Source of the DNA: Pseudoalteromonas sp. NC201
GTDB lineage: Bacteria > Pseudomonadota > Gammaproteobacteria > Enterobacterales > Alteromonadaceae
Direction of reading: 5' to 3'
DNA length: 64,000 nt
Assembly (NCBI RefSeq): GCF_002850255.1
Contig: NZ_CP022522.1
Coordinates: forward strand, 43,501-107,500
Shown here piece after piece: positions 7,861-15,831 of this stretch. Under the pieces are notes generated by a model. The model ran no database searches. It was not told the DNA's origin and saw only the letters and a program-made list of their open reading frames with translations. Positions within the stretch are counted from its first letter, which is position 1, and the number at the start of each line of letters is the position of its first letter. The position numbers were made by a program, and so were the translations under genes.

Positions 7861-7911
7861 TATGTGTGTTTGTGGTTTTTGTTTTTGATTTTTGGTTTTA
7901 GTTTTGGTTTT
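7861..7911. repeat. G/T-only low-complexity tract
   Basis: About 51 bases of almost pure G and T with three A and no C on the plus strand, upstream of the lipid kinase gene, within an AT-rich stretch from about 7670 to 7950. Nothing else coding is seen between 7666 and 7950. It could influence promoter structure or simply be low-complexity sequence. Confidence 0.6.
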
Positions 7912-7950
7912 TTATTCATATAAGTTGAGTTTTTGTATTTAAGGGTTTTT

Positions 7951-8793
7951 ATGCTGGTGGTGGTCAACCCTTTAGCGGGTGCTGAGGGGAAAGCGCAAAT
8001 TGCATGGTTAAAGCAACAATTAACACAACAACAGTTGACGGCAACTTGGTTTAATACCACTGGAAACTTTGTCGCAGATAGGGACGCAATTGCTCAAGCT
8101 GCTACGGCGGGAGTTAGCGTGGTGGTGATTGGGGGAGATGGCACTTTGCACCTAGTCGCCAATGCCATTGCTGAACGGGATAACACGCTTGCGCTGCTGC
8201 CAGCGGGGACTGGCAACGATTTTGCTCGGCAGTTTCATTATTCCAAAGCACAGTGGCGAGCAGCTGTATTTGCAGATCAGGTCACAACTATTGATTTGGG
8301 TAAAGTGGACGGGCGCTGGTTTGTCAATGTTGCTGGGATTGGCTTTAACGCGCATGTCATGAATAACTTAGGACAAACCAAACGGCTAGGAAAGCTGAGC
8401 TATACCTATGCGGGATTAATGTCGCTATTTACTGCCAAACTCATTCGCTATCACAGCAATACGTGGCCTGAGCAGGGTATGATGTTGTTACTTGCGAATG
8501 GCAAACACTTTGGGGCAGGGTTAACTCCTGCTCCTATGGCTTGCCTTGATGACGGTCAGCTGGAGCTACTATGGTTCACGCCGCAAACGCATTGGCAGCG
8601 GATGGTATTGTTTGTCAATATGCTACTTAAACGCCATATGGGTACAAGAAATGTGCACCACGGCCGCATTGCAGAGCTTTATATCGCACAAGAGGGGTAT
8701 GACATTGAGGCTGATGGCGAGATTGTTGGGCGCACGCCTGCGACGATAACTTGCTGTCGCCGAGCTCTGAACATAAAAAAAGCGCCATTATAA
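7951..8793 (+). CDS. Diacylglycerol/lipid kinase family protein (YegS-like)
   Basis: 280 residues of the DAGK catalytic family. The ATP-binding GGDGT motif is at residues 61-65, followed by LLPAGTGNDFAR (83-93), the second conserved family block; the C-terminal half has the expected beta-sandwich pattern ending in EADGEIVG. The protein should phosphorylate a lipid or sphingosine-like substrate at the inner membrane face. An upstream TTG extends the frame by six codons, but the ATG at 7951 has an AAGGG ribosome-binding site 5 bases away and gives the normal family start (MLVVVNPLAG). The stop codon lies in the loop of a terminator hairpin used by the convergent gene. Confidence 0.85.
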   Translation: MLVVVNPLAGAEGKAQIAWLKQQLTQQQLTATWFNTTGNFVADRDAIAQAATAGVSVVVIGGDGTLHLVANAIAERDNTLALLPAGTGNDFARQFHYSKAQWRAAVFADQVTTIDLGKVDGRWFVNVAGIGFNAHVMNNLGQTKRLGKLSYTYAGLMSLFTAKLIRYHSNTWPEQGMMLLLANGKHFGAGLTPAPMACLDDGQLELLWFTPQTHWQRMVLFVNMLLKRHMGTRNVHHGRIAELYIAQEGYDIEADGEIVGRTPATITCCRRALNIKKAPL

Positions 8794-8802
8794 AATGGCG
8801 CT
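8774..8802 (-). terminator. Rho-independent terminator overlapping the lipid kinase stop codon
   Basis: AGCGCCATT (8781-8789) pairs with AATGGCGCT (8794-8802) with a 4-base loop that contains most of the TAA stop of the lipid kinase gene. On the minus strand the stem is followed by seven T residues, so it is a good terminator for the EamA transporter gene and probably folds at the kinase mRNA end too. Confidence 0.8.
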
Positions 8803-8834
8803 GAAAAGTAAGAAGCTAAAGCATTGGTAAGACT

Positions 8835-9749
8835 TCAACTTCTAACTGGGGACCGAATGGACAACCAAGCGTAGATGCGATCTAAAGGCGTGAGTACAAT
8901 CGCATTACCTAGGATGACCAAAATAAATCCAATAAAGGTGTTTTGCTGCCACTCAAAGCCTTCAAATAAGGTACTCAAGGCCACGGCAACAAAAGGAAAT
9001 AACACTATCAAATAACTCGCTTTCTCAGGCCCAATATTCTTGAGTAGTGAGAAATAACAACCAAAGGCAATGACGGTGCCAAACACGCTAAGGTAAATCA
9101 GAGACCACCAATATGATGCCGGCGCTTGGTTGATAAACTGATGTTCACTAAAGGCGACATAGGTTGCTAACATGACAGCGCTGTAAAGCATGCCCCACGC
9201 ATTTCCCGCCATAACATCAATTTGCTGATTAGAATTGCGTACGCTCACCATATTACCGAGTGACGCGACCACCGTTCCTAATAGAGCTAATGATAATCCC
9301 AAGAAGGCCTCGCTTTGCAAATCAAATGCGACCAAGTCGTGCCAAAACAAGCTGACTATCCCAAGCGTGCCCAGTGATGCACCAAAGTAAATTCGCTTTG
9401 CAATAGGTTTGGCAAAAAACAACTTAGTGTTGACGATGTTAACGACCAATAATAATGAAAATGCAATTGATGCCATCGCTGACGTTAAATGTGCCTGAGC
9501 CCAATATAAGAAGAGATAGTTAGCACCAAAATTACACAGCGCTAAGAGGATGAAAAAGCCGTGATCTCGGCGAGAAAATCGCATTGGCACACGCTTATAG
9601 ATGACAAACGCCCACATACAAACCGCGGCGAGGCCAAAGCGGTAAAACAGCGACACAAACTCGTTGATGCTGCCAAGTTGGTATTCAATGGCAAGCCATG
9701 TTGATCCCCAAATCAACACAGTGATGGCGTAAAGAAATAGATTTTTCAT
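8835..9749 (-). CDS. EamA/DMT-superfamily transporter
   Basis: About 304 residues with ten predicted hydrophobic segments arranged as two EamA repeats, typical of the drug/metabolite transporter superfamily. The N-terminal motif IWGSTWLAIEYQ is characteristic. It probably exports an amino acid or small metabolite, but no specific substrate can be read from the sequence. The ATG at 9749 gives the usual short N-terminus before the first membrane helix; an ATG six codons upstream (9767) is possible. It is divergent from a MocR-type regulator, and a perfect 9-5-9 palindrome lies in the intergenic region, so the regulator likely controls this exporter. Confidence 0.85.
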   Translation of the reverse strand: MKNLFLYAITVLIWGSTWLAIEYQLGSINEFVSLFYRFGLAAVCMWAFVIYKRVPMRFSRRDHGFFILLALCNFGANYLFLYWAQAHLTSAMASIAFSLLLVVNIVNTKLFFAKPIAKRIYFGASLGTLGIVSLFWHDLVAFDLQSEAFLGLSLALLGTVVASLGNMVSVRNSNQQIDVMAGNAWGMLYSAVMLATYVAFSEHQFINQAPASYWWSLIYLSVFGTVIAFGCYFSLLKNIGPEKASYLIVLFPFVAVALSTLFEGFEWQQNTFIGFILVILGNAIVLTPLDRIYAWLSIRSPVRS

Positions 9750-9799
9750 GATCGGCTCTAGATTCAAACAGCAGTGGAAGTCTGTAGTTTACGCTGTTA

Positions 9800-9822
9800 T
9801 TCTGTATAAGCTATATACAGAA
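9800..9822. promoter_or_regulatory. Palindromic operator candidate between EamA gene and MocR regulator
   Basis: A perfect inverted repeat TTCTGTATA-N5-TATACAGAA spans 9800-9822. A further half site, CTATACAG, follows at 9838-9845, directly before the regulator start. MocR regulators commonly bind a combination of inverted and direct repeats, so this is a likely binding site for the adjacent regulator and could serve both divergent promoters. Confidence 0.65.
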
Positions 9823-9855
9823 TTTGCTAATTTATACCTATACAGATGATTGCTT

Positions 9856-11307
9856 ATGAGTACCGTTATTCAACGCCAACATTCCGCCTTTCTCTATCAG
9901 CAGGTGATCCAAATGATCTTGTCGATGGCAGAACAAGAGTCTATTTTACCGGGCGAAAAGCTTCCCTCATTGCGTGTTATGGCGCAAAACTTAAATGTCA
10001 GTATCCCAACGGTAAAGCAGGCCTATCAAGCACTTGAAGATCAAGGAAAAGTCATTGCCAAAGAGAAGTCCGGCTACTTTTTATGCCACAGAGCTTCGCA
10101 CAACGACTCACCGAAGCGTGCACGATTGCCCGCCAAACCTGTGGTGGTGAACAAGCAGGCGTTGATTGAACAAGTGTATAAGGGGATCCATCAGCCACAT
10201 GCAATCCCCTTAGGTATCGCCAACCCCATCGCCATTGCTGGTACTGAGCAGGTTCTTGCCAAAATTATGCGCCGCGCAATGAAAGAAGCAGGGAACGAAC
10301 TCATTAATTATGGCCCTATGGACGGTTTAGATAGCTTAAAAAAGCAAATCGTGCGGCGTTATTTGGATATGGGTTTAGCAATAGACATGGATGAAGTGGT
10401 GATCACCAATGGCGCGCAAGAAGCATTGGCGATTGCGTTACAAGCGGTAACCAAGCCCGGAGACGTGATAGCGATTGAATCTCCCTGTTATTTTGGCATT
10501 GTTGAACTGGCTGAAAACTTAGGGTTAAAGGCCATTGAAATACCTGTTTGCCCGGATGATGGCATTTGGCTGAGCGACCTTGAACGGGCACTTGAAAAGC
10601 ATGATATTCGAGCGTGTGTGTTTTCTACCAGTATTAGTAACCCGCTTGGTAGCTTTATGCCAGATACGAGACGTGCGCAGCTGGTGGCGCTATTAGAGCA
10701 ACGTGACGTGGTGTTGATAGAAGACGATGTGTATGGCGATTTATATTTTACCGAGCAGCGTGGCATTCCGGCACAAGCATTTAGCCAAAAGGGCTTAGTG
10801 ATCACATGTGCGTCATTTTCAAAAACCGCAGCGCCTAGCTATCGGGTGGGTTGGATGGTCGCCAGTCAATTTAGTGCAAAAGCAAAGCGCATAAAACGTG
10901 CGTTGAGTTGCTCATCATCTTTAATGAATCAATGGGCACTAGCGGATTTTCTCAGCTCCGGAGGCTACGAGCGCCATTTAAAGTTGGTCCGTAAACGGTT
11001 AATTGAGAATCGAGACCGTATGATCCAAGCGGTGAATGTTGCATTTGGTAGTGAGGTAAGAGTCAGTCGCCCGCAAGGCGGTTGTGTGCTGTGGTTAGAC
11101 TTAGGTAAGCACGTCGATGGTGCCTTGTTGTTCCAAAAAGCCCTGGAGTGTGGGATCAGTATTACGCCTGGTACGCTATTTAGTGCCAGCAAAAAGTATC
11201 AAAATTGTATACGTATCAGTTATGGCTTGCCGTGGGATGCGTCGGTAGAGCAAGCGATTAAAACGCTGGGGGAGCTGGCTGATGCACAAAGGAAAGGGTT
11301 GGCATAA
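9856..11307 (+). CDS. MocR-type regulator (GntR HTH plus aminotransferase domain)
   Basis: 483 residues. Residues about 10-80 form a GntR winged helix-turn-helix (LPSLRVMAQNLNVSIPTVKQAYQALEDQG read in parts). Residues about 110-475 form a fold type I aminotransferase domain with NGAQEALAIAL, an IEDDVYGD aspartate block and the PLP lysine at about 323 in SFSKTAAPSYRVGW. Such proteins use PLP or its adducts as effector and usually regulate a divergent gene, here the EamA transporter. The ATG at 9856 is preferred to the TTG two codons earlier. Effector identity cannot be told; PdxR, GabR and DdlR-like roles are all possible. Confidence 0.9.
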   Translation: MSTVIQRQHSAFLYQQVIQMILSMAEQESILPGEKLPSLRVMAQNLNVSIPTVKQAYQALEDQGKVIAKEKSGYFLCHRASHNDSPKRARLPAKPVVVNKQALIEQVYKGIHQPHAIPLGIANPIAIAGTEQVLAKIMRRAMKEAGNELINYGPMDGLDSLKKQIVRRYLDMGLAIDMDEVVITNGAQEALAIALQAVTKPGDVIAIESPCYFGIVELAENLGLKAIEIPVCPDDGIWLSDLERALEKHDIRACVFSTSISNPLGSFMPDTRRAQLVALLEQRDVVLIEDDVYGDLYFTEQRGIPAQAFSQKGLVITCASFSKTAAPSYRVGWMVASQFSAKAKRIKRALSCSSSLMNQWALADFLSSGGYERHLKLVRKRLIENRDRMIQAVNVAFGSEVRVSRPQGGCVLWLDLGKHVDGALLFQKALECGISITPGTLFSASKKYQNCIRISYGLPWDASVEQAIKTLGELADAQRKGLA

Positions 11308-11339
11308 CGTACCCTTAATTAAATGTAAGTTATGCCAAC
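11298..11339. terminator. Inverted repeat covering the MocR gene stop codon
   Basis: GTTGGCATAAC (11298-11308) and GTTATGCCAAC (11329-11339) form an 11-bp perfect stem with a 20-base loop. The TAA stop of the MocR gene (11305-11307) is inside the left arm and the right arm ends six bases before the end of the convergent DUF2884 gene. It is a probable bidirectional terminator without a long U-run. Confidence 0.5.
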
Positions 11340-11345
11340 GTCAGA

Positions 11346-12131
11346 TTATTTAAATTTAAACAGTTGGTACTCTGACATGGCGGGGATAGACTTTGCGACA
11401 ATGGCTTCGTTTTTCGCGATTTGTTCAAAGTCGCCACACAGTGCGTCGGCTTTTTTCTCAATAGATTCTGCCTGTTGTTCAACTTTGGTTTCGATTTGTG
11501 TTGCGAAGTTTTCCATACGTTGTTCAAAGCTGCTCATATCACCGTTTGCATCTGACATTTCGTTGCCAATCGCAACCAGTAAGCTACCTATCGATTGCAT
11601 CATGGCACCTTGTACTGCGGTCTCGATTTTTTCTTCAAACTGATTATCAAAATTTTGGCCAAACTCATCAAAGGTTTGCTTGCCCATCACAAACGCACCT
11701 TGCTGATAAAACGTATTTTGCACTTCTGTTTCAAGATCATCGATCACAGCATGGATGCTATCTAAACTGGTTAAATTAAAGGTGTGTGCCACTTCATTAA
11801 GGGCGACGCCCGCTAGTTTTATGCCTTCAAAAGCAATATCAGCCACTTGTGGTAGGCGGCCTCTTAGTTCATCACCATATTGCGTGAGCATCGTTTTTTG
11901 CTGTGTATTAAGTGCGATGCGCTCGCCATTGAGTGTCAGTTCGCCAAGGTTGTTGATCTCAGCTGTTTTGTTTTTGGCCGTTGTGATCACCAAGTTATCA
12001 GGTGTGATCCTAACGTCATTCTGAAATTCTACTTCACAATTGTCACCGCTAAACGTGATGTTATTTTTTTCGTGTGCAGCGACGGTGGTTGTCATCATTG
12101 TTGCTGCTGTTAGTAGTAAAATTTTATTCAT
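11346..12131 (-). CDS. YggN-like periplasmic protein, DUF2884 family
   Basis: 261 residues with a cleavable signal peptide (MNKILLLTAATMMTTTVAA, cleavage near AHE). The N-terminal GDNCEVEF segment and the C-terminal EAIVAKSIPAMSEYQLFKF end resemble the YggN/DUF2884 family of uncharacterised periplasmic proteins. There are only two cysteines in the mature part (near residues 32 and 234), which may form a disulphide. The middle is alpha-helical with acidic and glutamine-rich stretches, consistent with coiled coil. It is monocistronic on the minus strand. A function is not known for the family. Confidence 0.75.
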   Translation of the reverse strand: MNKILLLTAATMMTTTVAAHEKNNITFSGDNCEVEFQNDVRITPDNLVITTAKNKTAEINNLGELTLNGERIALNTQQKTMLTQYGDELRGRLPQVADIAFEGIKLAGVALNEVAHTFNLTSLDSIHAVIDDLETEVQNTFYQQGAFVMGKQTFDEFGQNFDNQFEEKIETAVQGAMMQSIGSLLVAIGNEMSDANGDMSSFEQRMENFATQIETKVEQQAESIEKKADALCGDFEQIAKNEAIVAKSIPAMSEYQLFKFK

Positions 12132-12419
12132 GGTCGATCCTTATTGGCTCAGTTTCATGATTGTTGTTACAAGAACAGTGCCAAATATAAACCCAAGTAA
12201 AATCAATATATTGTGTTATATTGTTGAAAGTTAATGTGCTCTAAAAGTGATGAAATTGACTAAAATATAGTTGTTTTTGTCAAAATGAATTAGGCGATAA
12301 AAAATTTTTATTGTAAGGATAAGAAACTCTCACTTTTCAGAATGACAATTTAGCGCTAAATAGTGATCTTGAGAGACGGCTCTCATTTTATTAATGACTA
12401 TTTTATTTTGGAGTTAGTT

Positions 12420-12605
12420 GTGGGTAAGACATTCTCTTACGATGCGCTTGATGATGATTTTGCAGACGATGAATTTGAAAAGTTGGGTCGTAACCAACAT
12501 GACAAGCAAAAGCGTAAAGTCAAAAGAAAGCTAGACGACTACTTAGAGCAAAAACGCCTACGTAGAAATCTAGGCGATGATGATTTCGACTATATTGATG
12601 ACTGA
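12420..12605 (+). CDS. Small highly charged protein (61 residues)
   Basis: The frame extends upstream to an ATG at 12363, but a GTG at 12420 preceded by GGAG about 8 bases away is the likely start. The protein has an acidic N-terminal part (YDALDDDFADDEFEKL), a strongly basic middle (KQKRKVKRK) and a charged C-terminus (DYLEQKRLRRNLGDDDFDYIDD). The R/K-rich helix followed by LE.KRLR..LGDD resembles a family of about 60-residue gammaproteobacterial proteins annotated as PA3496-like putative envelope integrity proteins. That assignment is tentative. A good terminator follows at 12753. Confidence 0.65.
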   Translation: MGKTFSYDALDDDFADDEFEKLGRNQHDKQKRKVKRKLDDYLEQKRLRRNLGDDDFDYIDD

Positions 12606-12752
12606 TCATTAAACGTCATCTACGAGTCTAGCACTGACAGTAATTCAATTTGGCTGTGTGATTAAGCAGGGCTGTGGGTTACTCAATGCGATGTCTGAGT
12701 TATTGTGTCGTTGGTGATAGCCAAGCAAGTGACGAGATATTCAGATAGTAAG

Positions 12753-12780
12753 CAGCCGCAAATATGCGGCTGTTTTGTTT
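12753..12780 (+). terminator. Rho-independent terminator after the small charged protein
   Basis: CAGCCGCA (12753-12760) pairs with TGCGGCTG (12765-12772) with a 4-base AATA loop, followed on the plus strand by TTTTGTTTTG. It ends directly before the stop codon of the convergent cytochrome gene. Confidence 0.75.
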
Positions 12781-12783
12781 TGA

Positions 12784-13230
12784 TTAATCTTTAAAAGATT
12801 TATGGCAGTCTTTACAGCCTTTTGCCCAATCTTTAAATGCAGAAGCAATCAGCTTTTTGTCACCTGAGTCAGCTGCAACAGCCAGTGCTTGAGCATACTC
12901 GGCAAATTGCTTGGCTTTACCATCGAACTCAGCTCTGTTTGACCAAACGGCTGGTAGGGCATCAGTATTGCCTTTGTCAGAACCGTCGATAAATGCTTCC
13001 CAAGGCATTTGCGATAATTGCGCAGCATTGTGAGCACGTTGTTTAAATACTTCGGCATCAAATGGTACTTTGCCTTTTAGCATGTCGCCCATATTGCCAA
13101 TCTGGAAACGGATCAATTGGAAAGACGCTTTGCGGTATTCAATTGCATCATCAGCCGATTCAAACATAGTGTTAGCTTGTGCTGTTGCTGCAAGACAGCT
13201 AAATAGTGTGACGGTAAGTAGTTTCTTCAT
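12784..13230 (-). CDS. Cytochrome c' family protein
   Basis: 148 residues with a signal peptide (MKKLLTVTLFSCLAATAQA) and a single C-terminal heme-binding CXXCH motif, CKDCH at residues 139-143. A four-helix arrangement with the heme motif close to the C-terminus is the signature of class II cytochromes (cytochrome c'), in which the heme iron is five-coordinate and can bind NO or CO. It is periplasmic. The segments AAQLSQMPWEAF and ALPAVWSNRAEFDGKA are typical. No other respiratory gene lies beside it. It starts from a well-placed ATG and appears to be transcribed alone. Confidence 0.9.
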   Translation of the reverse strand: MKKLLTVTLFSCLAATAQANTMFESADDAIEYRKASFQLIRFQIGNMGDMLKGKVPFDAEVFKQRAHNAAQLSQMPWEAFIDGSDKGNTDALPAVWSNRAEFDGKAKQFAEYAQALAVAADSGDKKLIASAFKDWAKGCKDCHKSFKD

Positions 13231-13331
13231 AGTAAGCCCCTAATATTTTTCCCTATTTTCAATGTAAATTACAAATATAATCAAACAATTGCGATAAGTG
13301 CCCTGTGACGAAGGCAACTAGTTTCAAATAA

Positions 13332-13796
13332 TCAGCTCTCGATGTCTTTGAATATCATGCCCCTGCGCATACTGCGGGTGGCTAAAAAGATTTCTCCCAG
13401 CAAAGAGACAAATGCGCCAATAAGCAGCACCATAGCGGCGATAAAACAAGACGATAACGTAATGCCCAATGGCATACTGTACAAGTGTGACATGAACAGC
13501 AGCATAACCACTGCACACACAAGCAACGCACTGAGTACACTCATGCTAAATGCAACGTGAATAAAACGAGACCGTTTTAATAGTGCGCGCATTTCACGGC
13601 TAAAGTGCATTTTGAGCTCTTCATCTTGCGTGGTATTGATCTTGCGATCAAGTAAACGCGCCCTATCCGTGATCCGTGCTAAGCGGTTTGATAGTACCCC
13701 TAAGGTCGCAGCAATACCCGTAATTAAAAATACAGGGGCAACGGCGGTTTGGATAACTTTGGCCATCGTGAGAATGCTAACGACTTCTGGATTCAT
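13332..13796 (-). CDS. DUF2721 membrane protein
   Basis: 154 residues with three hydrophobic segments (about 15-35, 83-103, 110-135) separated by a charged cytosolic loop (NRLARITDRARLLDRKI), the pattern of DUF2721. The family is uncharacterised. The TDRARLLDRKI segment and the C-terminal short basic tail (SMRRGMIFKDI) are typical. It follows the thioredoxin-like gene on the same strand by 12 bases, suggesting a two-gene transcript. Confidence 0.8.
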   Translation of the reverse strand: MNPEVVSILTMAKVIQTAVAPVFLITGIAATLGVLSNRLARITDRARLLDRKINTTQDEELKMHFSREMRALLKRSRFIHVAFSMSVLSALLVCAVVMLLFMSHLYSMPLGITLSSCFIAAMVLLIGAFVSLLGEIFLATRSMRRGMIFKDIES

Positions 13797-13808
13797 ATAG
13801 TTACCTCG

Positions 13809-14321
13809 TTAATTCCAGTTTAGTTTTGATAAGGTGTTGGGTTGCTCACCGAGGAGGGTTTGCATCACTCGGTTGCGTTCATCAAGCAAGATGACTCTAG
13901 GAATGCCTTTGTTGGCATACGTGTTGTAGATATCTCGATTGGGATCGGCAACAAAATGGATGGGCAATTGCATGGTTTCGTTGAATTGCTCAAGTGTAGT
14001 GTTAGTTTCTTCTCGGCCAATAGCAACGATGGTTAACTCGGCCTGGGTGAGTAATTCAGATTGTTTTAGTTCACTCAATAAGCGTTGCGAATCGGAGCAC
14101 CAAGTCGCGAATAAAATCACCAGCTTTTTGTGATTAGCATCGAACCTAACAGCTTGGTTTTTGATATCCGTCAATTGCAAATGTTTAAAGGAGTCGCCGG
14201 TGTAGATATAGGTCTGATAGCCATCGTCTGCCTGTGGTAGCGCTTCGTTTGAGGCCTTGCAGTCACTAAATCCGGTGGTGAGAACGGTACTAAGTAGTAA
14301 CATTTTTATTGTTGTTTTCAT
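13809..14321 (-). CDS. Thioredoxin-fold protein with CSDS active site
   Basis: 170 residues with an N-terminal signal peptide and a thioredoxin/TlpA-like fold. The active-site region reads LVILFATWCSDSQRLLSEL with Cys75 and Ser78, so the second cysteine of the usual CXXC is replaced by serine. The cis-proline loop is present (KGIPRVILLD). The second thiol is missing, so a classical dithiol oxidoreductase mechanism is unlikely. A mono-cysteine or peroxiredoxin-like role is possible. A cysteine near the signal sequence (SDCKAS) does not fit a good lipobox. It precedes the DUF2721 gene and probably shares its transcript. Confidence 0.75.
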   Translation of the reverse strand: MKTTIKMLLLSTVLTTGFSDCKASNEALPQADDGYQTYIYTGDSFKHLQLTDIKNQAVRFDANHKKLVILFATWCSDSQRLLSELKQSELLTQAELTIVAIGREETNTTLEQFNETMQLPIHFVADPNRDIYNTYANKGIPRVILLDERNRVMQTLLGEQPNTLSKLNWN

Positions 14322-14427
14322 GTCTATTCCTTGTTTCCGTGTCTGTGTTTTTGAAGTCTTGCGCGCATTTCAGTATATTGCCCCACTTAGATGATTTCTT
14401 AAAGTCCAATTTCTTATAGCCGTTGAT

Positions 14428-14856
14428 ATGATTTACCTTTCTTTATTTGGGCTTGCATTTATTGCCGCAACCTTATTACCTGCGTCGTCGGAGCTGGCGC
14501 TGAGTGGGCTCGTTGTGAAACAACAAGGCGAACTGGTTTGGTTATGGCTGGCTGCGACAATGGGTAATTTACTGGGTAGCTGTGTGAACTATTATCTTGG
14601 TTGGTTTATCGCTAAGTGGCGGGATAAGCGCTGGTTTCCGGTTTCTCAACAGCAATATGATAAGGCTTGTGAGCTATTTAATCGTTACGGTAAGTTTTCA
14701 TTGCTATTTGCTTGGCTACCCATAGTCGGAGATCCTTTGACTGTGGTAGCGGGGTCTTTACGAACCTCTTTTGGGTGGTTTTTTGTGTTAGTTGCGCTCG
14801 GTAAAGGCGCTCGTTATGCACTGGTGATTTACCTTGCCTTACAGGTGATTTTTTAA
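14428..14856 (+). CDS. YqaA family membrane protein (VTT/DedA-like)
   Basis: 142 residues with about four hydrophobic helices and the re-entrant motif pattern of the SNARE-associated/VTT family. The N-terminus LFGLAFIAATLLPASSE and the middle segment NLLGSCVNYYLGWF are characteristic of YqaA-type proteins, as is the late GDPLTVVAG segment. The family is related to DedA lipid scramblases, but the role of YqaA itself is not settled. It is convergent with folX, and its stop codon lies in the loop of an inverted repeat at 14832-14871. Confidence 0.8.
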   Translation: MIYLSLFGLAFIAATLLPASSELALSGLVVKQQGELVWLWLAATMGNLLGSCVNYYLGWFIAKWRDKRWFPVSQQQYDKACELFNRYGKFSLLFAWLPIVGDPLTVVAGSLRTSFGWFFVLVALGKGARYALVIYLALQVIF

Positions 14857-14871
14857 CACCAGAAGGCAAGG
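14832..14871. terminator. Two-part hairpin between yqaA-like gene and folX
   Basis: CCTTGCCTT (14832-14840) pairs with AAGGCAAGG (14863-14871), and the inner GGTG (14844-14847) pairs with CACC (14857-14860) around ATTTTTTAA, which contains the TAA stop of the plus-strand gene. It is a probable bidirectional terminator at the convergent junction. Confidence 0.55.
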
Positions 14872-14900
14872 AAGTGAATATCAGAGTCTTATCGCTTAGT

Positions 14901-15263
14901 TTAGCTTCTGTACCAATCAAGCGTGAGTGACACTGAGTCAGCAAACCGTAAAGCGTGCGGTTTATCTACAGTGACTTTCGCATACGTCACGTCTCGATGC
15001 TGGTGACATTCTGCAAGTATGTCAGCCACTAATTTCTCAAGTAACAAAAAATGCCCTTCTTCTACTAGCGTGATGATTGCCTTGGTCACGGTTTTGTAGT
15101 TAAGCGCGTGAGCCACGTTATCATGATCTAAACATGCCGTATCCGCTGGGTAGTGAATTTCAATATTGATCACGACATCTTGCTTTTTCTCCCGCTCCTC
15201 GGGATTAAAACCAATAAAGGTACGTAGTCTTAAATTCGTCACCTTAATAATGGCATTCGACAT
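14901..15263 (-). CDS. folX: Dihydroneopterin triphosphate 2'-epimerase FolX
   Basis: 120 residues, the same length as E. coli FolX, and very similar in recalled sequence: LRLRTFIGFNPEE, VVINIEIHYPAD, ALNYKTVTKAI and HALRFADSVSLTL. It belongs to the FolB/FolX fold and epimerises dihydroneopterin triphosphate to the monapterin form. FolB (aldolase) is the alternative, but the LRTFIGFN start and the C-terminal HALR.ADSVS block favour FolX. It is the last gene of the folM-folE-folX unit, 7 bases after folE. The product is used to make tetrahydromonapterin, the cofactor of bacterial phenylalanine hydroxylase. Confidence 0.9.
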   Translation of the reverse strand: MSNAIIKVTNLRLRTFIGFNPEEREKKQDVVINIEIHYPADTACLDHDNVAHALNYKTVTKAIITLVEEGHFLLLEKLVADILAECHQHRDVTYAKVTVDKPHALRFADSVSLTLDWYRS

Positions 15264-15270
15264 AGCGTGC

Positions 15271-15825
15271 TTATCCTTTCACTAGCTGTAAAAATTCGTT
15301 GCGAGTTTTGGGGTCGCTTCTGAAGTTACCAAGCATGACAGACGTTCGCATACTAGAGTTTTGCTTTTCAACGCCACGCATCATCATACACATATGTTTG
15401 GCTTCAACGATCACACCAACGCCTTTTGCACCGGTGACTTCCTCAACGGCCTTGGCGATTTGATGAGTTAGCTGCTCTTGGATTTGAAAACGTCGGGCAA
15501 ACATATCAACAATGCGGGCAAATTTAGACAAGCCGAGCACTTTACCGTTAGGTATATAAGCGATGTGACAACGGCCAACGAAAGGCAGAAGGTGATGCTC
15601 ACACATAGAGTACAACTCTATATCTTGGATCAGCACCATGTCATCGGCATCCGAGCTGAATACCGCGTTATTGGTGATTTCATCCAGTGTTTGACGGTAG
15701 CCCTGAGTCAGATATTCCATCGCTTTCGCTGCGCGCTTGGGTGTGTCTAATAATCCTTCGCGGTCTGCATCTTCACCCACGGCTTCAATAATCGTTTTAT
15801 AACTCTGTTGTAATTTATCTTGCAT
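15271..15825 (-). CDS. folE: GTP cyclohydrolase I
   Basis: 184 residues, complete. It converts GTP to dihydroneopterin triphosphate, the first step of pterin synthesis. The zinc and catalytic block is [14 protein letters not shown] (Cys75, His77, His78), followed by [15 protein letters not shown] and the second metal-binding part [30 protein letters not shown] is the classic family signature. It sits between folM and folX with gaps of 6 and 7 bases, indicating one transcript for tetrahydromonapterin synthesis. Housekeeping folate synthesis may use this or another folE copy elsewhere. Confidence 0.95.
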   Translation of the reverse strand: MQDKLQQSYKTIIEAVGEDADREGLLDTPKRAAKAMEYLTQGYRQTLDEITNNAVFSSDADDMVLIQDIELYSMCEHHLLPFVGRCHIAYIPNGKVLGLSKFARIVDMFARRFQIQEQLTHQIAKAVEEVTGAKGVGVIVEAKHMCMMMRGVEKQNSSMRTSVMLGNFRSDPKTRNEFLQLVKG

Positions 15826-15831
15826 AATGCG

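Noticed and set aside
9800..9822. LexA-like SOS box (CTGT...ACAG)
   Set aside because: LexA boxes have 8 bases between CTGT and ACAG; here there are 11, and the neighbouring genes are not SOS genes. A MocR operator fits better.
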